Below are positions 1 to 5,131 of a DNA stretch of 5,213 nt, piece by piece (positions within the stretch are counted from its first letter, which is position 1; each line of letters begins with the position of its first letter). Origin of the DNA: Pseudomonadota bacterium. GTDB lineage: Bacteria; Pseudomonadota; Gammaproteobacteria; Burkholderiales; Burkholderiaceae_D. The stretch lies in NCBI GenBank assembly GCA_023409175.1, contig JAEYIG010000166.1, positions 1 through 5,213 of the forward strand, read 5' to 3'. A program made the translations under genes and the position numbers. The notes under the pieces were generated by a model, which was not told where the DNA came from, did not search any database, and worked only from the letters and a program-made list of their open reading frames with translations.

Positions 1-921
1 CTGACCCAGCCTTTTTTCAAAAAGCCGGACGTCATTGCCTTAAAGGACATGGATGAAGCGCTGGATCGAGGCTACTATTCTTTCGCCATCATCATCCCGC
101 CAAGCTTCCAGAAAGACCAGCAGGCAGGCAGAAATCCCAAAATACAGCTGAATATCGACGCAACCGTGATGAGCCAGGCCTTTATCGGGTCCGGTTACAT
201 ACAAAGCATTTTCGAGCGGGAGATTGCCGAATACCTGAACAGGACGACGGACACGTCAGCGGCGCAGCCCATCGAGCTGGTCACGCATGTCCGCTTCAAC
301 CCCAACCTGACCGGTTTCTGGTTCGGCGGCGTCATGGAAGTCATCAATAACGTCAACATGCTGACGATCATTCTCGTCGGGGCAGCCTATATCCGGGAGC
401 GGGAACACGGGACACTCGAACATTTGCTTGCGATGCCGCTGGGTGCCACGGAAATCATGATTTCCAAAATCTGGGCAAACGGGCTGGCCGTGCTGATAGG
501 CGCTTCTTTCGCGCTCATCTTCGTGATCAAGCTTGCGCTGGGCGTCCCGATTGCCGGGTCAATTGCCCTGTTCATTGCCGCGGCGGCCGTCTACCTGTTT
601 TCGGCGGCGTCGATCGGCATCTTCCTGGGTACGCTTGCGCGTTCGATGCCCCAGCTCGGCCTGTTGATTTTCCTGACGATCATCCCGTTGCAAATGCTCT
701 CAGGCGGCACGACACCACAGGAAAGTATGCCTGTGTGGGTCCAGAACGTGATGCAATTCGCGCCGACGACCTATTTCGTCCGGCTTGCCCAATCCATCCT
801 CTACAGGGGAGCCGGTTTCAGTATCGTCTGGCCGGAATTCCTGGCTATGGCGCTTATCGGGACAGTCTTCTTCTTTGCAGCACTCGCCCGGTTCAGAAAA
901 TCCGTCGTTCAGGGCGGTTGA
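1..921 (+). CDS. yhhJ: YhhJ-like ABC-2 transporter permease, 5' end outside window
   Basis: Inner-membrane permease subunit of an ABC-2 exporter; relatives work with an RbbA/YhiH-type ATPase and a YhiI/HlyD-type membrane-fusion protein, often encoded just upstream. The frame is open from base 1, so about 306 residues are visible; the family is usually about 370-380, so roughly 65-70 N-terminal residues with the first membrane helix are missing. The first ~105 visible residues are the periplasmic domain between helices 1 and 2. Five hydrophobic segments follow, at about bases 334-393, 475-543, 559-633, 652-702 and 829-891. The family hallmark EREHGT lies at 397-414, just after the first of these, and is followed by LEHLLAMP. 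Other YhhJ-like stretches are ARSMPQ, LQMLSGG and ILYRGAG. The protein ends in a basic tail, RFRKSVVQGG. The ATG at 49 is internal, because the reading continues upstream without a stop. Substrate unknown. Confidence 0.9.
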   Translation: MTQPFFKKPDVIALKDMDEALDRGYYSFAIIIPPSFQKDQQAGRNPKIQLNIDATVMSQAFIGSGYIQSIFEREIAEYLNRTTDTSAAQPIELVTHVRFNPNLTGFWFGGVMEVINNVNMLTIILVGAAYIREREHGTLEHLLAMPLGATEIMISKIWANGLAVLIGASFALIFVIKLALGVPIAGSIALFIAAAAVYLFSAASIGIFLGTLARSMPQLGLLIFLTIIPLQMLSGGTTPQESMPVWVQNVMQFAPTTYFVRLAQSILYRGAGFSIVWPEFLAMALIGTVFFFAALARFRKSVVQGG

Positions 922-936
922 AGATACCAGCCCAAG

Positions 937-972
937 AAAAATCCTGCCGTTTTCGCTTCCGGCAGGATTTTT
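937..972. terminator. Bidirectional rho-independent terminator between convergent genes
   Basis: A 9-bp GC-containing stem, ATCCTGCCG (941-949) with CGGCAGGAT (960-968), is extended by A:T pairs from 937-940 and 969-972 around a 10-base loop. Flanking A and T runs give a U-tract on either strand. It lies 15 bases after the permease stop and 14 bases past the end of the minus-strand hydrolase gene, so it can serve both. Confidence 0.85.
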
Positions 973-986
973 TCATTTCTTGGAGT

Positions 987-2078
987 TCATTTGATCGGCG
1001 TGTATTCAACCGGAACCCAGGTATACCTGTTATTGCCTTCAGCCCTCACGTAGCCGAGTCCCGGGAAAGGCAGGTGCATCCCTGCGACCAGTTCACCCTT
1101 GTCGGCAACTTCTTTCAACAGGCTCTGCCGTGTCTTGACGGCCTCCCTGGCATCGGAATCGAATTCTATTGCCACGTCAGGACGATTGAACTGGACCGCA
1201 TGACTGTGGATGATATCGCCCCAGATCAGCAACTGCTGGCCGTCAGATGTGACCTGAAAAGCCGTATGTCCCGGCGTATGCCCATAAGCGGCGACCGCCT
1301 TGATACCGGGAACGATTTCACTTCCTGCCTCGACCGCTTTCCATTTTTCGGCAGAAAGATAGGGGACGGCCGATTCACGGGCCATCTTGAAAAACATCTG
1401 GCGTTCCGGCGGGGCGGCAGCGGCCACTTTTTCAGACAGCCAGTATTCGTTTTCGACCTTGTTGGCATATACCGTCGCATTCGGGAACAGGAGACTTCCT
1501 TCCTTGTTCGTCAGGCCTCCGGTATGATCGCCATGCAGATGGGTCATCACGACCGTATCGACCTGTTCAGGCTGATATCCTGCCGCTTTCAGGTTTTCCA
1601 TAATGCGGCCCTGCTTGTCCTCGGAAAAAAGCTGCCCGGCTCCGGCATCAACCAGCACCAGATGCTCGCCCGTATTGATCAGGTATGCATTGACTGCCGT
1701 CTGGATACCGCTTGCCTTGCCGTAATGGTGCGCCAGTGCCTTGTCGATTTCCTCTTTGCTGGCATTTTTCAGCAATTCAGGATGAAATTCGAAAATGCCG
1801 TCAAAAAGTGCCGTCACTTCAAACTGCCCCACCATCGTCCGGTAAAAACCCGGAGCCTGTGTCCTGACCATGGCAGGAGGCTGCGGCTTGACCGGCTGTT
1901 CCGGAACTGCCGCCACTTGTCCAGCGGGATTCTGGTCACCGGCAACGGCATTCTGCGCCGCAGCCGCTTCAGGGACTGCCTGCGACGTCTGGGCCATGAC
2001 ACTGGCACAAAAACCGAACGCCGCCATCATCAGCACAGCACCCAGTTTCTGTCTGAACGGCATCTTTTTATCCTGCAT
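987..2078 (-). CDS. Exported metallo-beta-lactamase-fold hydrolase
   Basis: A 363-residue MBL-fold metallohydrolase, probably periplasmic. Residues 1-29 form a Sec signal peptide: basic start (MQDKKMPFRQK), hydrophobic core, and a likely cut after SVMA before Q30. An Ala/Pro/Gln-rich linker (about 30-75) leads into the catalytic domain. Metal ligands are in the expected order: HLHGDH at 180-185, the second His of GHTPGH at 271, Asp288 in WGDIIH, and His335 in AGMHLPFPG. The opening MVGQFEVTALFDG and the overall layout resemble the large MBL subgroup that includes YtnP-like lactonases, so a lactone or ester substrate is possible, but the sequence does not decide it. The start at 2078 is chosen because AGGAGG sits 4 bases upstream and the signal peptide begins there; the ATG at 2123 would add 15 residues before the signal. 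Transcribed divergently from the FMN reductase gene. Confidence 0.88.
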   Translation of the reverse strand: MQDKKMPFRQKLGAVLMMAAFGFCASVMAQTSQAVPEAAAAQNAVAGDQNPAGQVAAVPEQPVKPQPPAMVRTQAPGFYRTMVGQFEVTALFDGIFEFHPELLKNASKEEIDKALAHHYGKASGIQTAVNAYLINTGEHLVLVDAGAGQLFSEDKQGRIMENLKAAGYQPEQVDTVVMTHLHGDHTGGLTNKEGSLLFPNATVYANKVENEYWLSEKVAAAAPPERQMFFKMARESAVPYLSAEKWKAVEAGSEIVPGIKAVAAYGHTPGHTAFQVTSDGQQLLIWGDIIHSHAVQFNRPDVAIEFDSDAREAVKTRQSLLKEVADKGELVAGMHLPFPGLGYVRAEGNNRYTWVPVEYTPIK

Positions 2079-2082
2079 GTTT

Positions 2083-2088
2083 CCTCCT
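2083..2088 (-). promoter_or_regulatory. Ribosome binding site of the MBL hydrolase gene
   Basis: On the minus strand a full AGGAGG lies 4 bases before the ATG at 2078. It fixes the start of the hydrolase there rather than at the in-frame ATG at 2123. Confidence 0.8.
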
Positions 2089-2127
2089 GTAAATGAACGG
2101 GAAAAGATCAAAACGTTTAACACGACT

Positions 2128-2140
2128 ATTATCGGATAAT
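2128..2140. repeat. 13-base dyad, possible operator
   Basis: ATTATC and GATAAT are perfect inverted copies around a single G. The dyad lies about 50 bases upstream of the hydrolase start and about 109 upstream of the reductase start. With a one-base centre it cannot form an RNA hairpin of full length, so a binding site for a dimeric regulator, or overlapping -10 hexamers, is more plausible. Confidence 0.4.
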
Positions 2141-2234
2141 TCTGGCCTACATTTGCGAAAACTGAAACAGTCGTCCAAAAAAAAGAAATACGCTAATGAC
2201 AGTATGGTTGAAAAACCGTTTCTTTTAACAGGAA

Positions 2235-2240
2235 GAAAGG
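2235..2240 (+). promoter_or_regulatory. Ribosome binding site of the FMN reductase gene
   Basis: The purine-rich GGAAGAAAGG ends 8 bases before the ATG at 2249, with GAAAGG (2235-2240) the best-placed core. It supports that start over the much longer in-frame reading that opens at 2093. Confidence 0.6.
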
Positions 2241-2248
2241 TGTGCAAC

Positions 2249-2812
2249 ATGTTCAGGCTAGCCGTCATTATCGGAAGTACCCGCCCTGGCCGCAATGGGG
2301 AAGCGGTAGCGAAATGGATCTATGAAATCGCCAGACAACGCACGGACATCGAAGTGGAACTGGTGGATATCAAGGACTATAACCTGCCTCTCCTCGACGA
2401 ACCCCAACCTGCTTCAACAGGCCAGTATACGCAGGCCCACACGAAGAAATGGTCGGAAAAGATCGACTCGTTCGACGGTTTTGTATTCGTCACCCCCGAA
2501 TATAACCATTCCCCTCCCGCCTCACTGAAAAACGCGATTGATTACCTGTTTTTCGAATGGAACAACAAATCGGCCGGATTCGTCGGGTATGGTTCGATGG
2601 GAGCCATCCGTGCCATCGAGCAGCTTCGCATCCTGATGGGGGCGATAATGGTCGCCGACGTCAGGGCAGAAGTCATGCTGTCGCTTTTTGAAGACTTCGA
2701 AAAACTGACCGAATTCAAGCCCAATCCGAGACACGAAAAAACCGTCAACAACATGCTTGCACAGATTATCGCCTGGGGGAATGCACTGAAACCTCTTCGC
2801 GAGGATGAATAA
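2249..2812 (+). CDS. NADPH-dependent FMN reductase family flavoprotein
   Basis: A 187-residue cytoplasmic flavodoxin-fold oxidoreductase of the NADPH-dependent FMN reductase / azoreductase type (FMN_red family), near the usual length for the family. It would use NAD(P)H to reduce a bound FMN and pass electrons to quinones, azo compounds, metals or another protein; the substrate cannot be read from sequence. The FMN-phosphate loop GSTRPGRNG is at residues 9-17, directly after the first beta strand (LAVII). The flavin-contact motif TPEYNHS is at 82-88, and the second conserved loop GYGSMGA at 113-119 is followed by the family's IEQLR. The in-frame reading extends 52 codons upstream to 2093, but that stretch is lysine/serine-rich, unlike the family, and crosses the divergent control region; the ATG at 2249 has a binding site and begins right at the fold. 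It probably shares a transcript with the DUF1540 gene 37 bases downstream. Confidence 0.9.
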   Translation: MFRLAVIIGSTRPGRNGEAVAKWIYEIARQRTDIEVELVDIKDYNLPLLDEPQPASTGQYTQAHTKKWSEKIDSFDGFVFVTPEYNHSPPASLKNAIDYLFFEWNNKSAGFVGYGSMGAIRAIEQLRILMGAIMVADVRAEVMLSLFEDFEKLTEFKPNPRHEKTVNNMLAQIIAWGNALKPLREDE

Positions 2813-2837
2813 CCCCTAGCCACATTCAAACCGAATC

Positions 2838-2843
2838 AGGAGA
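2838..2843 (+). promoter_or_regulatory. Ribosome binding site of the DUF1540 gene
   Basis: AGGAGA lies 6 bases before the ATG at 2850, a near-ideal arrangement that supports this short gene as real and translated separately from the reductase. Confidence 0.7.
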
Positions 2844-2849
2844 CAGATT

Positions 2850-3158
2850 ATGAAACATATTGAAATCATCATGCCACAAGTCAAGGCCTGTTCCGCACAA
2901 GCCTGTGGTTTCAACAAGGATATGGGATGCCACGCACGTGCCATTACTATCGGTGATGGGAACAATCCGGGATGCGACACCTTTTTCGCCGTCCCGGACA
3001 TGTCCGCCCATGCGAAATCGGTCGGCCGCATATCCGGTGTAGGCGCCTGTAAAGTCTCTGACTGCAAATTCAATGACGACTACGAATGCATGGCCGATGA
3101 AATCATGGTCGGATTTGATATGACGAAAGCCAATTGCAAAACCTACGTCCACCAGTAA
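2850..3158 (+). CDS. Small protein with two DUF1540-like cysteine modules
   Basis: A 102-residue cytoplasmic protein with eight cysteines and no signal peptide or membrane segment. It is an internal duplication. Module 1 has C14-x4-C19-x7-C27-x14-C42; module 2 has C67-x4-C72-x7-C80-x15-C96. In both, the second Cys is followed by a (G/K)FN stretch, and the third by an Ala-containing segment and a short beta-like run (ARAITIG, ADEIMVG). This spacing matches DUF1540, a family of small proteins presumed to bind zinc or another metal; function unknown. The four-Cys pattern suggests one metal ion per module, which is an inference. It sits 37 bases after the FMN reductase gene and ahead of a strong terminator, so the two are probably one operon, which hints at a redox- or metal-linked role. 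Confidence 0.82.
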   Translation: MKHIEIIMPQVKACSAQACGFNKDMGCHARAITIGDGNNPGCDTFFAVPDMSAHAKSVGRISGVGACKVSDCKFNDDYECMADEIMVGFDMTKANCKTYVHQ

Positions 3159-3178
3159 AAACCGCTTGCTGAAACGAC

Positions 3179-3207
3179 AAAAAAACCGTGCAATGCACGG
3201 TTTTTTT
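3179..3207 (+). terminator. Rho-independent terminator after the reductase/DUF1540 pair
   Basis: CCGTGC (3186-3191) pairs with GCACGG (3195-3200) around the loop AAT. Seven A residues before and seven T residues after extend the helix and supply the U-tract. It begins 21 bases after the DUF1540 stop and separates this pair from the pyrophosphatase gene. Confidence 0.88.
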
Positions 3208-3237
3208 CACATCCACGTCACTTATTCCTCCTATAAT
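3206..3237 (+). promoter_or_regulatory. Candidate promoter of the pyrophosphatase gene
   Basis: A perfect TATAAT lies at 3232-3237, 39 bases before the ATG. The best -35 match is TTCACA at 3206-3211 (one mismatch to TTGACA), but the 20-base spacer is longer than usual and the hexamer overlaps the terminator's T-run. The -10 is credible; the -35 is uncertain. Confidence 0.4.
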
Positions 3238-3276
3238 CGGCTCATCCATTCATGAAATCCCATTACAAGGGGCAAT

Positions 3277-4329
3277 ATGCAAACCGACTCTTCGCCAAAG
3301 CGGATAACGCCTTTTCCTTTTCATTACCTTGCCGGCACACTCATCCTGCTCTTTGGCTGCTTTTTTTCAGTTCCCTCAACGGCAGCGCAAAAAACGGATG
3401 TCAAAGAACCCATTCTCGTCACCGGACATGCCAATCCCGATACGGATTCCACTGCATCCGCCATCGCCGCATCTCATTTGTTGAACCAATTGGGCAAGCC
3501 GGCGCTTCCCATGACTCAGGGCGCATTGAATCCGGAAACGAAATATATACTGGAACGGTTCAACGTCAAACCACCCGGACTGATCGGCAACGTCGCCAAC
3601 CGGAACATGGCCATCGTCGATTTTACTGACGTCTCACAAGCACCGGCCGGATTCGGAAATGCCAATCTGGTCTTTATCGCCGACCACCATAAACTCGGCA
3701 ACGTGACGTCCCGCGCCCCTCTGGAAGCATGGATTCTGCCTTACGGCAGCACGGCAACCGTCTTGTTCCAGATCTACACCTATTATGGAGTGCCTGTTCC
3801 AAAAGACATGGCAGGCATCATGCTCGGCGCCATCCTTTCCGATACCGTCATTTTCAAGTCCGCCACGACAACTGTGAAAGACATCGAAGCGGCAAAGGCT
3901 CTTGCCAGCATTGCCGGAGTTGACGACATGGAGGCGCTTGGCACCAAACTTTTTGCCATCAAATCCGATATCAGCCATACCAGCAGCCAGGAACTGCTAT
4001 TGAGGGACTACAAGGAATTCAACATGAATGGCCGGAAAATCGGCATAGCCCAGCTTGAAATGACGGATCTGGCACCGGCGTTTGAACGCAAAAACAGCTT
4101 TCTGAAAGCCATGAAAGACATCAGGGCAAAAACGCACAGCCATACAGTCCTTTTCATGCTGACCGACATCATGAAGGGCAACACTACCCTGCTCGTGACT
4201 TCCGACAATCCCCACCTGGTCGAGAAGGCATTCTCGAAAAAAATCGTCAATGACGAAATCATCCTGCCAGGGGTGATGAGCCGGAAAAAACAGATCATTC
4301 CCGATCTTGAGAAAGCTTTCGGAAAATAA
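3277..4329 (+). CDS. ppaC: Family II (DHH, Mn-dependent) inorganic pyrophosphatase with signal peptide
   Basis: Hydrolyses pyrophosphate to two phosphates; family members use Mn or Co. The 350-residue product has all main motifs: GHANPDTDS at 50-58 (ligands H51, D55, D57), D115 in IVDFTD, DHHK at 136-139, SD at 188-189 in GAILSDT, and the C-terminal substrate-binding SRKKQ at 335-339. DHH and DHHA2 domains are complete and no regulatory CBS insert is present. Family II enzymes are usually about 310 residues and cytosolic. The excess here is an N-terminal signal peptide: a basic stretch (K8, R9), a hydrophobic core at about 18-32 (LAGTLILLFGC), and a probable cut near STAA before Q38, leaving about 313 residues. 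No ATG, GTG or TTG lies in frame between the start and the first motif, so a leaderless form is not encoded in the usual way. A Cys at 28 after LLFG is a poor lipobox. AAGGGG lies 4 bases before the ATG. Transcribed alone between terminators. Confidence 0.9.
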   Translation: MQTDSSPKRITPFPFHYLAGTLILLFGCFFSVPSTAAQKTDVKEPILVTGHANPDTDSTASAIAASHLLNQLGKPALPMTQGALNPETKYILERFNVKPPGLIGNVANRNMAIVDFTDVSQAPAGFGNANLVFIADHHKLGNVTSRAPLEAWILPYGSTATVLFQIYTYYGVPVPKDMAGIMLGAILSDTVIFKSATTTVKDIEAAKALASIAGVDDMEALGTKLFAIKSDISHTSSQELLLRDYKEFNMNGRKIGIAQLEMTDLAPAFERKNSFLKAMKDIRAKTHSHTVLFMLTDIMKGNTTLLVTSDNPHLVEKAFSKKIVNDEIILPGVMSRKKQIIPDLEKAFGK

Positions 4330-4352
4330 GCCTTTCAATCCTTTGGAACAAA

Positions 4353-4380
4353 AAAACCGGACAATTTCGAGTCCGGTTTT
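4353..4380. terminator. Bidirectional rho-independent terminator
   Basis: AAAACCGGAC (4353-4362) and GTCCGGTTTT (4371-4380) form a perfect 10-bp stem with an 8-base loop. The stem's own T-run and the A-run from 4350 provide U-tracts in both directions. It lies 23 bases after the pyrophosphatase stop and also faces the convergent Dsb-like gene. Confidence 0.87.
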
Positions 4381-4406
4381 CATTAAACATGTTTTGAATC
4401 CATTCG

Positions 4407-4424
4407 TTCAGAATTCATTCTGAA
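4407..4424. repeat. 18-base inverted repeat between convergent genes
   Basis: TTCAGAAT and ATTCTGAA are perfect inverted copies separated by TC. As RNA it would form a 7-bp stem with a 4-base loop. There is no T-run, so it is not a terminator by itself; it could protect the 3' end of the Dsb-like mRNA or be a chance dyad. Confidence 0.4.
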
Positions 4425-4448
4425 TGACCTGAACAGTCGAAAAGGCTT

Positions 4449-4916
4449 TCATTTTCCACTGATCGAAGCCAGTTTTTCTTCCAGCGCTTCAGGTGGAATC
4501 GATCCTTCCTCGCGGGTGCCATCGGCAAAATAAATGGTTGGCGTCGCGCGTATCTGCAATTCTTCCCCGAGTTTCAGGATCTCGTCATTGGGAAAAGAAC
4601 AACCTGGCTTGGCTGTTGGCGGACGTTTCCTGTCAACCATCCATTCATCCCACGCTTTCGCCGGATCAGGTGAACACCATATTGCATGTGACAGGTACAC
4701 CGACTCGACCGAGAGGATATTGTAGGGAAACATGTAAACAGTGATGTTATCGACCTGACGCAACCCGTTTTCGAACTGCTGGCAGTAATGGCAATTCGGA
4801 TCGGCAAAAACGGCAATCACCCGTTTGCCATCTCCTTTGACGATTTTGATAGCCAGCTCTTTGGGTAAACCGATTTTTTCCATATCGACCTTCTTTCCTT
4901 TCATTAATAGAGACAT
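4449..4916 (-). CDS. DsbC-like thioredoxin-fold protein lacking the N-terminal domain
   Basis: A 155-residue protein made almost only of the thioredoxin-fold catalytic domain of DsbC/DsbG-type disulfide isomerases. The active site is C42-H-Y-C45 in FADPNCHYC, after the first core strand; the cis-proline loop is ATPT at 124-127. A second cysteine pair, C81 (IWC) and C106 (PGC), matches the structural disulfide of DsbC. Burkholderiales relatives are usually well over 200 residues, with a signal peptide and an N-terminal dimerisation domain; both are absent, and none of the three frames in the next ~290 bases upstream encodes them recognisably. The start is uncertain. The ATG at 4916 has only AGG one base away; the ATG at 4883 has GGAAAGAAGG 5 bases upstream and would give 144 residues. 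The longest reading is reported. It may be a single-domain variant, an N-terminally truncated copy, or exported through an unusual start. Confidence 0.75.
   Translation of the reverse strand: MSLLMKGKKVDMEKIGLPKELAIKIVKGDGKRVIAVFADPNCHYCQQFENGLRQVDNITVYMFPYNILSVESVYLSHAIWCSPDPAKAWDEWMVDRKRPPTAKPGCSFPNDEILKLGEELQIRATPTIYFADGTREEGSIPPEALEEKLASISGK
4889..4898 (-). promoter_or_regulatory. Ribosome binding site for an alternative Dsb-like start
   Basis: GGAAAGAAGG on the minus strand ends 5 bases before the in-frame ATG at 4883. It is the best binding site near this gene's 5' end and favours the shorter product beginning MEKIGLPKEL. Confidence 0.5.
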
Positions 4917-5131
4917 ACCTGAAAAAACGCAGAGGCTCAGAACCCGTGAAATAAAATCCTAAAGAAAAGGGGAAGGCACCCTGTGACATCACACAAGAAA
5001 CCGGAAAACGCGCCCGCTCATATTGAAAGCCCCATGATCCGGGACAAAAGGACATCGACAAAAACCCATTTTATTTGTGGATGAGGACGGTTTAAACCAG
5101 TCAGACGTATTGAGAAAGAATCCACTTTCAC
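4917..5131. other. Non-coding stretch upstream of the Dsb-like gene
   Basis: About 215 bases without a supported gene, and presumably the promoter region of the minus-strand Dsb-like gene. The three minus-strand frames are broken by stops or encode nothing recognisable. TATGAG (minus strand, about 5017-5022) resembles a -10, but no good -35 lies at normal distance. A 10-base palindrome, GGTTTAAACC, is at 5089-5098. I see no clear terminator for the gene entering from the right. Confidence 0.4.

Larger units (their letters stand above)
2079..2248. promoter_or_regulatory. Divergent intergenic control region
   Basis: About 170 bases separate the starts of the MBL hydrolase (minus) and FMN reductase (plus) genes, and must hold both promoters unless transcription enters from outside. 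The clearest structure is the dyad ATTATC-G-GATAAT at 2128-2140, which offers a GATAAT hexamer (a -10-like sequence) on each strand. A second, smaller dyad, ACTG-AAA-CAGT, lies at 2161-2171. An A-rich stretch follows at 2177-2188. No good -35 element pairs with the GATAAT hexamers at normal spacing, so exact promoters are not assigned. Confidence 0.45.

Noticed and set aside
735..2096. Long plus-strand reading of 453 codons across the permease end and the MBL gene
   Set aside because: It lies antisense to a gene with a complete MBL metal site, a signal peptide and AGGAGG, spans a terminator, and its Arg/His/Phe-rich product matches no family I recognise. It is a shadow of the real genes.
2079..2123. 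15-residue N-terminal extension of the MBL hydrolase
   Set aside because: It would put a non-signal stretch before a clear signal peptide; the AGGAGG supports the inner ATG at 2078.
2093..2248. 52-codon N-terminal extension of the FMN reductase
   Set aside because: The extension is Lys/Ser-rich, crosses the divergent control region and is not part of the flavodoxin fold; the ATG at 2249 has a binding site and starts right at the first beta strand.
2826..3152. Minus-strand frame of 108 codons opposite the DUF1540 gene
   Set aside because: No binding site or family resemblance; the plus-strand gene has a regular Cys pattern, a good binding site and a terminator.
3252..3629. Overlapping plus-strand frame beginning 25 bases before the pyrophosphatase
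   Set aside because: Its product is His/Arg-rich without known motifs and overlaps the catalytic coding region; it has no good binding site.
4747..5061. 104-codon minus-strand frame overlapping the Dsb-like start, considered as a frameshifted DsbC N-terminus
   Set aside because: Its product shows no dimerisation-domain or signal-peptide features, and its downstream part overlaps the conserved thioredoxin domain in another frame. A frameshift in the A-run at 4922-4927 would not restore a DsbC-like N-terminus.
5089..5098. Palindrome GGTTTAAACC
   Set aside because: A single 10-base palindrome with no flanking structure or T-run; likely chance.
5113..5131. Possible hairpin after the right-edge partial gene
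   Set aside because: Only about 5 bp pair, and no T-run follows on the minus strand, so it does not qualify as a terminator.
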